Positions 34,506 through 46,270 are shown, numbered from the stretch's first letter. The stretch: DNA of 64,000 nucleotides from Aphanomyces cochlioides (GCA_019828595.1 JAHQRK010000021.1:372001-436000), one strand, 5' to 3'. A program made the numbers and translations. The notes: a model not told the origin generated them from the sequence alone.

Positions 34506-35108
34506 CTATAAGATAAAGTAGCTAAGCATGTCTATTTCGTCGGGTGCAATCAATCCCGTGGCTGTATTTGATGTATGTGCCAGAGGTTGATGTGTCAGGG
34601 GCATGGAGGAGGACGAGAGCGAATGTTGGAGCTCCAGTAGTGGCGGTGTCCATGTCATCTTGTGTGTTGTCTGTGGTTGCTGTTGTTGTTCGTGATGTTG
34701 TTCTTGCTGTTGACGGAGCTTCTGTGCTTTGCGATCTTTTCTGTACTTGGTGTCGCTTTTTCGTTTGATGCTGTTCTGTTTGAGTCGATGATATTCGCAA
34801 AGTAAGAGCGGTCTCCCGCTTCGTTTTGTGGCGCGTGCAAGTGGGCATCGGCCCGTTTTATATCTGCAGCGCATGTCTTCTGGTACAAAGCTTGCTTGTG
34901 CAATCGCCTCTTCGTACGACTTCATCAACGAGCAGGTTGTCGTGGGCGACGAGGTATGGGGCGTGGAGAGATCCAAACGGAGCGGATCGGGCTGTAGCAT
35001 CGGTGCTTGCTGCATGGCCTGTCTTGTCGGCGTATCCTGTGGCTCCATAATCTTTTCTAGATGCGTCAAAGTGTCGTACTTGCCCGACTCGCGGAGGAGC
35101 ACTTCCAT
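34506..35108 (-). CDS. Probable nuclear protein with C/H zinc-type motif
   Basis: 200 aa, single exon, from the ATG at 35108. A central motif, CRYKTGRCPLARATKRSG then LLLCEYHRLKQNSIKRKS, places Cys-x6-Cys ahead of Cys-x2-His inside a very basic segment. It is followed by a glutamine-rich stretch and ends MLSYFIL. I recall similar motif-bearing proteins among oomycete hypothetical proteins, but no named family. A DNA- or RNA-binding regulator is plausible (inference). The stop is 16 bp from the convergent RUS-family gene. Confidence 0.65.
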   Translation of the reverse strand: MEVLLRESGKYDTLTHLEKIMEPQDTPTRQAMQQAPMLQPDPLRLDLSTPHTSSPTTTCSLMKSYEEAIAQASFVPEDMRCRYKTGRCPLARATKRSGRPLLLCEYHRLKQNSIKRKSDTKYRKDRKAQKLRQQQEQHHEQQQQPQTTHKMTWTPPLLELQHSLSSSSMPLTHQPLAHTSNTATGLIAPDEIDMLSYFIL

Positions 35109-35274
35109 CGTGTAGCTCGAAAGATGCAAACTGATTGCAACTTCACTTGGGCACAAACTTTAAAAATATTCCGAGGTGTATACAAATGTGAACTGTATTT
35201 TAATTGTCGCGTGTTAAAAATTGGACACGACGATCCAGCAAAAATGTTGCATCATTGAACAGTGTACTTACGAC

Positions 35275-35284
35275 ATCCGGATAA
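35275..35284 (-). promoter_or_regulatory. ATCCGGATAA motif
   Basis: Exact ATCCGGATAA 167 bp upstream of the zinc-motif gene ATG (35108), with a second half-like site TGTCCGGA at 35294-35301. Same motif as before several other genes here. Confidence 0.4.
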
Positions 35285-35419
35285 ATTTGAAATTGTCCGG
35301 AAAAACGCATTTAACCCACAACTAAGGTTTAAATAACAGCCGCTTTCGAAATTTGTATGGACGATACGATTTGCATAAGGATGGATGGGTGTTTGATGAC
35401 GAGTGTATATACACTTGAC

Positions 35420-36359
35420 TAGAGATGCGTTTTTAATAAAAATTTCCAAATAAAACGGTTAAATAAATTATAAAATATTTCGAAACAATAACTGAACAAT
35501 TATCCGTAGTTCCGAGAAGGCGACACACTAGTATCCGGACGTTGGGGAAGACGAAGAGGATATACCCTATCGATGAGTCAAAGGAAATGGTTCGTGTTAA
35601 GTGCATACGTAGTGGCTATGACATCGCCAGAGCAGCGAAACATATCTCACGACATCCATTAGATTTGCAGGCAGTTTCAAGTGCGAGCAGTAGCATAGCT
35701 TTGTGCTATGGGTAGCTTTGTAGATTTAATGGCACGTGATGGCAGTGTACAGCTACATACAGTACAACAAGTTTTGGCCCTTTGTATGATCAACCGCGCT
35801 CTACCATTCAATAAAGTAGTATTTCACAGCGCAGACTTTGAATCCGTTTTAAGCTATTGTATCAATCGTTTAAGCTTCCCAGTCACGAAGCTATTGCAGA
35901 CACCCACTTGATCAATAAATTTAACCACATGCAGTTGATTGTAAGATCGGAGAATAATGTGATATGACGTTCATCTGACGCATTTCCAACATAGAGGCAT
36001 CTGCCTTGGCATTAGGAGGCTGAGAGTACCCGCCAATGCCCCCTAGTGCCCACTGACTCGGAGCACAGACTTTTTCACACCAGCTTGGCACCATCTTCTC
36101 ACTAATTGCAATGTTGAAAAATTCAATATTTTTGTTCAAATTTTGAAATTCACTCTTGACTTTTTCCTTTTGAGCATGCTTTGACTGGTGGTTTTCCATC
36201 TGAATTATTGTCAGTGGTCATTTCTACAATTGGCTGGCACAAAGTAGTGTTTGCCAATCAATTCCAATAAAACTTTTAAAACAAAGGAATATAAGAAAAC
36301 GTTTTAAAACAGTTATTAAACGTTCTGTTATTTGTGTTTAAATAACTAACGCATCTCTA
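35420..36359. mobile_element. hAT-superfamily element with 8-bp target duplication
   Basis: The ends are TAGAGATGCGTT (35420-35431) and AACGCATCTCTA (36348-36359). CACTTGAC directly precedes the left end (35412-35419) and directly follows the right end (36360-36367), an exact 8-bp target-site duplication as made by hAT transposases. Length 940 bp. It keeps only fragments of coding sequence, so it is non-autonomous. Confidence 0.88.
35708..35911 (+). pseudogene. hAT transposase fragment
   Basis: 67 codons in which ALCMINRALPFNKVVFHSAD resembles the segment of hAT transposases before the DDE core (..PF..V....F). Upstream, at about 35590-35670, VKCIRSGYDIARAAKHISRH has C..H-type spacing like a decayed BED finger. 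No catalytic core remains. Supports the hAT call. Confidence 0.5.
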
Positions 36360-36367
36360 CACTTGAC

Positions 36368-37498
36368 GCAACATCTTCTTTCTTGGGACATTTAGCAAGA
36401 TGCGACACGAAACGATGGCGCCACGGTTTGCCACAGTCGATTGCATTGACAGTTTAGCTTGGTTTCCATGGTGTATACAAGCTCCAAGCCTCTCATGCAC
36501 GAATATATTCAAGAAAGTAAAATCTCGCTGGCTATATAATATTGAAGAAATGAGCCATGCAGTTAAACCTCAATTTGAATATAATTTTTGAATTTCATAC
36601 AAAAACGAGTATAAAATGTCAGAGATTTGTAAATATCTTACATCAAGGAAAACAGATTTTTTTCGAGGTCGTGCTCTCGAATTCACTCTCCTGAATCTAA
36701 GAGTTGTGGAGAAAGCTGAAATCTACATGACGGAGCGAGCAACTTCGTTTGTTTGATGTACACAACAGACCTTTGCAAATAGGAGGTTCAGAATACATAC
36801 ACAGCCAAATGCATTTCGGTCAATCGGTTATGAGAGTCCAGTTTGACTCTCCCTGTTTTACCATTTTTGCGGTCATGTCGAACCAAATTTTTGAAAAATA
36901 TGAGTCCTTGGAATCAATTTCCAGGAAAGTGTCTGGAATCGTTTAACCTTTGTGTGATAAAACGGCAAAAGATGATAAAACGTGTTGAAGTGGACCTGAC
37001 GTGGCACAACGACACTCAACGTCGTACGACCATGGAAAGCCAACGTTGGAAAACCACGAGCATCTAAAATCTTTCGAATATCCATCGATCAAGTCGACAT
37101 CCAACAGCGCTGCTCCCGTCGACCATTGTTCTTCGCTTCATAAACGATGCACTTAAAGCCAGATTTGTTGATGGACCACGTGGTTGAATGGAAGAATCCG
37201 AGCATTGTCCATACAAAATGAGTCTTACTGAAGTTGTGTCCTCTACAGAAAGTATTATTTTGATTTTAATGAGGATGTATCTAGATTTGTAAAATAAAAG
37301 AGACGAAGTGCGAGATCTCTCAACTCAGAAAACAAAAAAACTCTCATTGCATCTTTTGGATGAGTTTGTTAAGTATTATTTTGAATCGACAAGACTCCAT
37401 TAGAGACAAAGGGTTTCTTCCAGCGAGAGACAGTCATCAATATGGCCGACATGCTCGAAACGAGCGACTGACTCTCGTGTGGACTGGCTGGATTCGCA
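36368..37498. other. Intergenic, no supported gene
   Basis: Short overlapping frames around 36400-36600 and 36750-37085 have no recognisable motif. The 3' flank of the oxygenase gene begins at 37498. Confidence 0.45.
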
Positions 37499-38655
37499 TT
37501 ACACATCTTGGTTGAAATGGTCGTGCACTTTGCCATCCAAGAAATTGTGAAAGCGCTTGCGGGGATCACACGTAAACCACATACTCATCAAGTAGCGAGC
37601 TCCCGTTTCCACGCGACGAACCTCGTGGAGATTTTCCATGCCTGATGTGAACATCATGAGCCGTCCTGAGTTCATTGTCAATTGACGAACAAAGGACTTT
37701 AAAAATTGTACCTCGAGCTGGCTCAACAGTCGTGTTCTTCGCGTCGATGAAAGCAAAGAGTCCACCAGTGAAGTCAACGCCATAGTCGGCCAAGTACAAA
37801 AGCCCCGAGTAGTCGTAATGCGCCGTGTTGTTCTTGTCGACGTGGGCGTGCCTACAGCAGCAAGCTTTGTGAGCGACAGATCCATGGCAATGCTAGGAAA
37901 TACCAGTATTCATCATGGAGTTCAGCAGGTGTCCACGATTCATTGCCAATCAGCCGAGTCAAAAATGTCGGCGCGGTGAAGTGCAGCGACGACAATTGAA
38001 ACTCTTCCTTGACTGCACGACGAATCTTTTCAATGACGCTACAACATGCAATGAGCTCCACGGATACAACAACGAGGACTTTACTCTCGATAGAGTGTAT
38101 ATTGCTCCGTGGTAAACTTGACGGGTGGATTTTGTCGGTACAAGTTGATGAGCCCATTGCCGTCCTTCACGTAGCCTGAAGATGCTAAGCTCCGAGGAAG
38201 GGTGAACGAAAGCAGTACCTGTATTGATATCCATGATGGTTGGCCCTCCTAATGTCGAGCGCCCTTGCATGCCATGGTCTGCAATATCCCGGAGTTGTTG
38301 GACGACTTCTTGCGAGACAAAGTTGTCACGAAGAGCACGTCCGCACTTGGATCGTTTGTGGCACCCTTGGATAAATGGATTGTACTACAGCATCCACCTC
38401 AGATCAAGATATAAAGAAGACAATGTGTACTTGGTTTGAACAAGTAACATTCCAACGGATGCGCGCTGGCGCTAACGACTGCGGTCGGCCAACATGCGAG
38501 CTTGGAACAGCTGCTGTTGTCTGGACGCGCAGCCACACGGCTAGGAGGCCAAAGAGAAGAGCCAGCGACCAAAAGAGCGTCGGCCACGAAAATGACGCCT
38601 TCTGTGTGGCTTGAGTCGCTGTTTGCTTGACGGGAGCGGATTTCTTCTTGGCCAT
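37499..38655 (-). CDS. 2-oxoglutarate/Fe(II) oxygenase, OGFOD3-like, type II membrane
   Basis: Spliced gene. A short lysine-rich cytosolic N-terminus (MAKKKSAPVKQ) precedes one membrane helix, WPTLFWSLALLFGLLAVWL (about residues 25-43); the rest should be lumenal. The prolyl-4-hydroxylase-type fold follows. HVD in HAHVDKNNTAHYDYSGLLYL supplies the first iron His and Asp. ENLHEVRRVETGARY supplies the second His and the 2-oxoglutarate-binding Arg, and MWFTCDP closes the domain as in OGFOD3. The C-terminus ends FLDGKVHDHFNQDV (TAA 37499-37501). A further start at 38700 is possible. Substrate unknown; ER/Golgi protein hydroxylation is inferred. Confidence 0.8.
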
Positions 38656-41600
38656 CGTTTCTGGCAATGTGTCATGGAATCTCCACTTCCCACTGGTCAT
38701 TAATCCACCAACCAAATCCAGTACCGGGAGATATTGATGGGACTCATTTACGCCTCAACAACGTGATGCTGGTGATTTGCTTAAGAGCTGGAGAATGCTC
38801 TGCAATATGATGGCGACCGATCACTCTGAAAGATCGTCGTCGAGTGTCGTTCGGAAGGTTTCAAGGGTTTGGGGTTGCAGGGTTTGTGTGTCAAGGGTTT
38901 TGGGAGGGGGTTAATATTTTTGGGGTTGAAGGGTTTATTAAAATTGATGAAACTATGTAGTACTATTATAATAGTATGAGGGTTTTTTTGCAGGGAATAC
39001 CTGCTCCAGCAATCATAAGGCAAGCGTTGAAAGATGACTTTGCACGAAGGGCTTCAAAATTGAATACTCTCGTTGTAAGGCTGCATAAAGGGAAGTTGCA
39101 CGGGATATTCATGACAGGTTGGTATTTCAGTTTTCGTTGGGGATGGAGGGGCTGGAGAGTAGACCAAGTGCATCAAGGTTTTGGGTTTATAGTCGTGACA
39201 CACGTTGAGGACAACCCAAAGGGGTATTTGGGGTCAAAATTTCTTGGGGACATGACGACTGACCTCTCGACCTTAATGCAAAGTCAAGACCATGTAGATT
39301 AAACTTCGGCAACATGATTTCACCAGAAGCTGGAGCTAGGAGCTTGAGGCATAGCGACTTGTTCAAATGAGGATACGTGGGATGGTCTTGAGTGTGAGCA
39401 GAACGGGGATAAAGTAAAAGAAATAGCCATAGGCGCTTGCAATAAGAGCAATGTTGTTCACAGCATATTCTATGGGCTGGGGCACGAGCTGGAATAATTT
39501 GTGCCATTTCCAACGAAAGGCAGTATATGTGAAACTCAGCAGTTTGTCGAGGCATTGACAGAGACACCACAGGGGCAAGAAGCCCATTCTTACGCTCGTT
39601 GAATAAACTGAATTCCGGTCAACTGATTGTCGGTCGTTGAAGGAATTGGTGAACATAAGCCAAATGAGCCATCAAGCAATAAAATCAATAAATTGTCTTC
39701 AGCGACAGGAGGGGGTCAATTGAATCTTGTAGCAGTTGACACGGTCAGGAGTGTCATACGACATTCCATGGAGCGCCACGGCATCGAAACACGAGGATTG
39801 TGCCAAAAGTCATGCACAAAAGCAGTAGTAACCAGGGGCGGTTCAAAATTTTCATGGTTTTCGAGTTCATCAGGCACGGCGGAAGCATTGCATGGTTAAC
39901 TTCGTTCGGCAATGGCCCTGGGCCAAAGGGGCAGCAATATAGTTTGCAAAGAGTTTGTTACGGAAGCAAATAGATTGCCGGTCTTGTGACGCTCTTGCAG
40001 GCATGGCATGAATGTCGAGTACCCCAGCGGGGGATTTTGGTATTCGCTCGAAACCGCGCTGTCTCTGCAGCGCCTCGTGGCACTCATTGACATATGGTAG
40101 TTCAAATTGAGGCGAAGAATGTGGAGCGCATCAAGAGCACAGTCGACACCAGACAACTCATCGAATCGGAGAACTTTGTAAGAGGAGACGCCAAAGGTGA
40201 TCGTACCCTTCTAACGAGCAATATTTGTCCGGCGTGGGTCGTGTGGTTCTTTCACCTTGCATCCACAAGGACGCCGGTGACGCCGGTCACTTCAATTCAA
40301 CCGAGTATACACAACCGCAGCACAATGGGACCACAATTGGATGCGATAAATCCCCCAACAACTGAGCTTCGAGAGGCAAAATCGCTGCCAGCCTCTCATT
40401 AGTTCAACAGAGGGCAAGAAGGTCGACTCAGATTCAACAGAGGAGCCTCAGGGAGGCGTCCAGGTGTAGATGGGAGGATGGGTGTGCAATAAATCCACCC
40501 AGAGGTGCTGCCAACGAGGCCACAATTGACGTTCACGCCGGGTCAGGTGGTCAGGTTACGTACAACAAGGGATGATTCGATGAGCAACACATATCTTGAT
40601 GTGTCTATGGTCGTCATTCAAGCGTATAGACCTGACAAGGGCGACTGACTGCTCGGATTGAAATTTGCTTCCTCCGCGTGGTCGTGCCACCACGTCGATG
40701 GCATCAATCCATCAACACCTATCGCATATTCATCGCTCGAATTACCATGTCCCATAGCCTTGGAAATGTCGCTCCGGGAAGGATCAAGTGACCGCGTTCG
40801 TTTCGTGGGAGCCGATTGCGTGATGTGGCATCGTTACACACGACGACTAATTGGACAAAAAGAGCCCTTGTGCGCTTCCTCTCTCGCCCACTTAGTTGCT
40901 GCCTTTGACATGACGCCGCAGTAATATCAAGCCGCTCCCGTTGGCTAACACGGCGCGAGAGTGAGATTATTCCGGAATGCCACCCATCTATTTTGACCTC
41001 AAAAAAATCCAGTAGGTATGCCAAATTGCCTCTGACCTGGATTTCTGGCTCTTTGTGGATTTTTCACCACAGAGCTGAGTAGACGACGCAACCAGCTCTG
41101 GCAGGACTCTTCTGTGCAAGTAGTGACGTCATGAGCCTTTTCCCACTGGAGTTTCCAAGCCAACCGCCGTCCAAAATCGCGTTAAGTCATGTTTGACCAC
41201 GGAGACCTCTCGCGAATCTGACGACGCAAGGCTCAGCCATTGTGCTTCTCGCCTAACCGTTAATTTGCAAAAATAAGTACATTGCACCACTTCTGACCTC
41301 ACCCAAGTGTCACGTTTCTTAAGAAAGAACGACGTCATAGTACTTATTCAAGGAGATTAGTGCACCACGTCCAGTCGCAACGGTCACAGGACTCTTCCGA
41401 GGTTCGATTCGAACTGCCACAGCCACGAAGTTTACTACAACGCCCCTGGCTCAAATCAGTTAAAAATAGCACTTCGAATACCTTGGAATGCTCTTGGATT
41501 TGAGCCCCTTTCGCCTTACGTTGCTATGAAATGTCGAGCGCATTCGCCTTCAAAAGTTGACGCTGGTCATGAAGATAATGCTGGCAACCACGCCGGCGTA

Positions 41601-41846
41601 AACCAATTTGAACTAGGATAATTCCTACCGTAAAGTCTGCAGGGAGAATTCCAAATGGCTTTTGAATCCAGTACGCATTTGATACTTGTATGTGGCTGGT
41701 ATATGGAGAGGAAACATTGTGGTTTCCAGTGGGAATTTTCCAAAATTTCCAGCTGGCGGACAGAAGTGACCAATCGAACGACACGCTCGATGGGCTGGCA
41801 GAATTACTTTTCTTCTTGCTCACTAAACACAACAACAAACGGCAGG
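38656..41846. other. 3.2-kb stretch without a convincing gene
   Basis: Contains G-rich AGGGTTT repeats (38864-38936) and frames on the minus strand at 39187-39656 with hydrophobic character (for example YGYFFYFIPVLLTLK), which may be a decayed membrane-protein gene. Around 40079-41030 overlapping frames on both strands have no motifs. Two GACGTCAT sites lie at about 41125 and 41330. Nothing here is strong enough to call as a gene. Confidence 0.4.
38864..38936 (+). repeat. Interstitial AGGGTTT repeats
   Basis: Exact AGGGTTT at 38864-38870, 38879-38885, 38894-38900 and 38930-38936, with further GGGGTT runs between them. This is a permutation of the TTTAGGG telomere repeat with degenerate spacers. 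The G-runs could form a quadruplex. Confidence 0.55.
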
Positions 41847-43170
41847 ATGAGCACCGCCGTCGGCACATCGTTCTCCATGCGATCACTTTTGAATCCGTCG
41901 CAAGAATGCGTACAGATCTCTCCAGATAGTCCGTTATCGATCAGCGCACCACCAAAGCCTGAAAATCGCGCAAGTAACGACCGCAAGCGACGCCACGAAC
42001 GGGCTAAAGCACGTTACAACGAGGAGATGAATGATCTGAACAACAAGTACCGTACATTAGAGAAGCAGCTTCGTGAAATGGAGCAAAACAAGAAGATGAA
42101 GATCGAAGGACACTCGCATTCTCCATGGGAAGGGTTTGCGCGACGACAGGCATGGAAGCGTCAACAGGCGATGATCGAAAACGGCAGGCTGAAATCTCGT
42201 TTTGAAGTCCAAATGTCGATCATCAAAGACCTTCAAGCTGTCTTGACCAAACAACCTCAGCTCTTGGTAAGCTCATCAATCATATAGAGTATCTTACTTT
42301 GATGCAGGAGTCCCCCCTGGACCCACTCGATTCGGTGCCCTTCAGTCTTCCCCGCGACCCAGTCTTGCGCCAAGAGGCTATCTCCAAAATTATGACAGTC
42401 CAGTTGCACCGCATGAATGACGTGTTCGTTGAAAATGGGTTGCTGGAGACGCATGAGTCGTGGAAGCAAGTCTCCGTTCGTTATGATGAAGCCACCAGTG
42501 AGTTGGTGTTTGAGACGACGATTTCTCTCATCTTCAATGTGCCCGTGGGCACTCTAAGCAAGGGGCTCGATGCCACAATCCACCGAGCTCTCGAAGGCAG
42601 CGAGTATTTCAACGGCTCGTCCAAGGTAAAGACGTCAAACCTGCACATTTTCTGACTTTCGTCCAGCTTCTAGAAACAAATGACTCCAAGACGCACATGA
42701 AGCGACGAGTGTACAAGGTTGAAGGTGCTATGGATATCCACACAAACTTCATCCATCATGCGTTTTCGGCAGGTGACTCCTACGTGTGGGTGAGCCAGTC
42801 GGTTCACGAAGATGAATTGTACCCGATACCTGATACGGAGTTTCGTTCGCGTGATAGCATTTGGTGTGTCACTGAACCTATCAGTGAGACACAGTCGCGG
42901 CTGAAGAAAGTGCGCCACATCCACCTTGTGCCGCCAAGAGGCAGAGAGCTTGGTGACTCTTGTCCTGTCGGGTCTCTCGCTGACATCCTCATCAACATAT
43001 ACGTGGCAAACACAGAGCTGTTCACAAATTTGCTTGAAACCAATGTGCTTGACTTCTGTCCCCAGAAACCTCAAGTCTTGATTGAAGACTCGGGTCCGAT
43101 AATTCAACTCAATCAGTTGTCGCTCTTGGATGGTTCCTCGCGTTCATCTTCAGTCACATCATCACCATAA
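41847..43170 (+). CDS. bZIP-like / START-type putative transcription regulator ('M96-like')
   Basis: Three exons, 41847-42266, 42308-42625 and 42667-43170, both introns 41 nt; 413 aa. A basic region (NDRKRRHERAKARYNEEMND, residues about 40-60) is followed by a leucine/coiled-coil stretch and W-x-x-x-A-x-R-Q-x-x-x-R-x-x-A-x-x-E-N, a pattern typical of oomycete bZIP-like proteins often named M96 mating-specific. The C-terminal 270 residues look like a START/SRPBCC fold (FNVPVGTLSKGLDATIHRAL, DSIWCVTEPI), suggesting a ligand-responsive regulator. The ATG at 41847 gives a serine-rich N-terminus. The name is by resemblance only. Confidence 0.75.
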
Positions 43171-43660
43171 TATGAATCGTAATATAATATCCCCTCTGCC
43201 TGATGGACAATTCCCGTTTATCGCACACATAAAGTGAAATGTCGGGAGCCAATTTTTCAGGCCCTTGTTCAATGCCAACTATGTGCAGGCATTCAAGCTG
43301 GTCGTATATGCCATTAGACTTGTTTTCCATTTCTTTGTAAACGATAGCACGGATCTGCAAGGATGCTCAAGCTACAATAAGACTTGCGACTTTTTTCATC
43401 GGAGTGAGCAATCACGTGGTATTCTGTTCGCCAACGTGAGCTCTAACAAACTCCCACGAAATCAACTCTGGTGCAGAAAAAACACCACCCATTCTTTGTA
43501 ATTTTGGCTTCCCATGCAGTTGGAATCATCTATAATCTCGGTTGATTGTTGCAGAGCCCGCACCATTAAGCAAAAGTCTCGTCTCGTCGACATTATTTTC
43601 TGCTTGACGCTGTTAGCTCACAGTCGTCGTACATATCGCTCTTACCTTCAAAAACCAGTC
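43171..43660. other. Intergenic
   Basis: No supported gene; ends at the target duplication of the Harbinger element. Confidence 0.5.
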
Positions 43661-43911
43661 ATTAGGGGTATTCAAAGTTGAATTTTATTTGCTTTTCACA
43701 TGTTTTGAAGCAAATAATTTCATTCGAGAAATGATTTTGAAGCTGCTTCAAGAAATTTAAAGCACCTCACGAGGTGCTTTTGCTTCAGAGTTTTGTGCTT
43801 CACAAGAGTCTGACGAGCTGCCATATCGATTGGATTAACATCCAATCAAATGTTGGTTTGTGTGTTGGGAAACGACTCTACCAAACAGCATTCGAGCCAC
43901 AGGCGTCAAGA

Positions 43912-44608
43912 ATGGCCACCGGCTCGACTGGTCGTCGCAGGGTCAGCGATATGGAATGGCTGTTGATGCTCGAGTTTCTCGAGAATGAGAAGAATTTCAA
44001 TATCATCACTGGCAAGGCCACCAAGGGCAAACCTGTACAAGGTGGCCTTGCCATAACGAAAGCCAAAGGTAGGTCTTGTACACGACGACAATCTATAACG
44101 TATGTCAGGCTTTAGTTCAATGGCCGAGTTCATTAACCAGAGGGTGCCAGAGCAGTTGAAAGACTGGAATAAACGCAGCGCGAAGAATAGATTCGAATCA
44201 TACTCACTCTACCTACCAATCAACGATTAGGATGCGGATTTTGAAGCAAAGTCCGATGACGACTCTGGTGCCTTGCAGCTTGAATCGAAACAACGAAAAC
44301 GCAAAGAATTGCCAAAGCATGATGGCAAACCGTCATTTAACGTCAAGAAATCACGCTTCCAGGAAATTCCAACACCCGACAAGCGATCGGCTGGACGCAA
44401 AGACTTTGTTTCTGCCTACGAGGCTGGATAAAACAAAATGCTCGATTTGAAGCGAGAAAAATTCGAGCACTCAAAAGAAATTCGAGCTTTGAAACTCAAA
44501 CAAGCAATGCATGAGGCTCGAGCTATCTTCGTAGTGCAACTGATGAGAGATGGTCATACGATGGATCACATAAGAGAAGCAGTTCACGTAGCTTTTGGGG
44601 AAGATTAA
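43912..44608 (+). pseudogene. Harbinger DNA-binding ORF with two stops
   Basis: The ATG at 43912 opens MATGSTGRRRVSDMEWLLML. One intron (about 44068-44106) leads to SSMAEFINQRVPEQLKDWNK, then the frame meets TAG at 44228-44230 (after YLPIND). It reopens as DADFEAKSDDDSG and a basic stretch, meets TAA at 44429-44431 and continues through a charged coiled coil (NKMLDLKREKFEHSKE) to ..VAFGED. The order N-terminal SANT-type module, linker, C-terminal coiled coil fits the second protein of Harbinger elements. Two in-frame stops make it a pseudogene. Confidence 0.7.
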
Positions 44609-44625
44609 ACTTTGCATTAATACAT

Positions 44626-45876
44626 TTACTTTTTCCAATGGTCTAGCACTCTTGTTTTGATAATCCCACGCCAATGAGCACCAGAAAGAGTCATGTTTTG
44701 CCGCACAGACTTGCGACTTCGGTTCTTCTCTTGAATTGGCTCAACATAATCCATTGGGTGGTTTTGACTGTTAACGACGTTGTGCAAAACAAAACAAGCA
44801 ACAACCCAGTCACATACTCTCTCAATATCTGAATGACATTTGACACGAAGAGGAATTCCACGAAGGCTCTGCCACCTGCCTTTAAGTATACCATTGCCAT
44901 GCTCAGACACGGCTCTCGCTGATGCAAGATACGTGTTAAATTCTGCGTTGTCAAATTCAAGTGAATAAGGTTGTCGATACGGGATCACCATGTGCAGAGT
45001 CCGAGCAAAACCAGAATCGCCAAGCTGGTATTCCTCGTTTGAAAAATACAACTGAAGACGCTTGAACACATCAGTTGTCTTCCATATTGTTGAATCATGT
45101 ACGCTACCGGGCCATCCAACTACAACATATCGTATTTGACGTTCAACGTCAAATGTTAGAATAGTATTCATTGAGTACATCTTCTTACGAAAAAAATAGA
45201 CTTCTCCATCAAGTGTTGGCTTCTCAGAGAGGATGCAATGAGTCCCATTTGTCGAAACTATACAACCATCAAACCCAAACTCCTGTTTATTCAAGGCTGA
45301 GAGACGGCGGCGTTCTTTCACCGAGGGCCAATAAATCCATTCTTTTGACAAATTCGTGAGAGCCCCAATAACACGACTCGTGTAGAGAAAAACAGAACCT
45401 TGTCCAACGCCTTTGGCACGTGCAACCATGCCGCATGAAGTACCGCTTCCACTATGACCCATGCGATGAAGTGCACATGCCAGTTGTACCCAGACAGACA
45501 CTTGTGAGTTGTTGGAGGAGCTTTGAAAGATGGAATCATGTTCAATAAGGCCCAAGATGTAGGCAAACGTATTCTGAGACACCCGTAGCTCTTGCACAAA
45601 GTCATAAATATGCAGATATGGCAAGATAGAGAGAGCTCCAAGTGATTTAACCAAGGGAAGTCGAGGCTGGAGTTAACGCATTCGAAGAATACAATTGTAA
45701 ATGTTGATCAAGTGTCTGATCTTGTGTTTCACTTTGGAGTTTGAGGCCGGGTGTTGAGTAACAAGCTGCTTAGTCAGCTTTTCGATACATCTAAGGATGG
45801 CAATGCGCTCGCCTTGTCGTGGCATGACGAAACTCCTCGAGTTTGAAACTATCTTCAAAACTGACAATGTGAACAT
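44626..45876 (-). pseudogene. Harbinger DDE transposase, nonsense mutation and D-to-N change
   Basis: HARBI1/DDE_Tnp_4-type transposase. The N-terminal part (..IRHLINIYNCILRMR) is cut by TAA at 45673-45675 and resumes in the same frame as LQPRLPLVKSLGALS. Catalytic-core landmarks: CIVSTNGTHCIL, GWPGSVHDSTIW, YQLGDSGFARTL, ARAVSEHGNGILKGRW and CFVLHNVV. The first catalytic aspartate, normally in a DGTH motif, is asparagine here (NGTH); the second (GDSG) and the glutamate (SEHGNG) remain. Both lesions should abolish cutting. Confidence 0.88.
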
Positions 45877-46270
45877 GAAAGCATATTATTAACTTGAATA
45901 CCCCAACCAAATGTTGCTTCGACCCATTTGCTTTTCACAGCATCCGATAAAAAAATATTTGCTTTAAAAGCAGCAAAAGCAAGAACAAAATTCAACTTTG
46001 AATACCCCTATTGCTGTCAAAGCAACACCACCGCCTAACGTTTTGATAATCGCTGAGCATCTTTACCCAGGTAACTACCAGGTCACTTGATTGCGTCTCC
46101 AATGAGGCAAAGATCGATCCTAACGATAACTGTTGTATCTTCACCATCTCCCCTCGTCCCGTGATTGATTCTTCGCGTCATCTTCATTGATCATCTTCAT
46201 CGGGACGGTCTTGAAGTTGTCTGTCCCTTCTGTGCAGTTCGAGAGTGACAGTTGGCGCGCAAAAATGTAA

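Larger units (their letters stand above)
43664..46009. mobile_element. Full-length Harbinger transposon, inactivated
   Basis: 2,346 bp with 23-bp perfect terminal inverted repeats starting AGGGGTATTCAAAGTTG (43664-43686 and 45987-46009). It is flanked by a 3-bp direct repeat, ATT (43661-43663 and 46010-46012). Both characteristic genes are present, converging: a DNA-binding ORF on plus and the DDE transposase on minus. A subterminal 10-bp hairpin (AAAGCACCTC / GAGGTGCTTT, 43759-43780) lies near the left end. A partial internal copy of the end sequence occurs near 45893. Confidence 0.92.

Noticed and set aside
39187..39656. Minus-strand frames with hydrophobic segments
   Set aside because: No ATG-to-stop spliced model or family motif could be built; recorded only as possible decayed membrane gene.
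41395..41420. GGTTCGATTCGAAC, a possible tRNA T-arm/B-box
   Set aside because: No matching A-box, acceptor or anticodon stem nearby; it is a simple palindrome.
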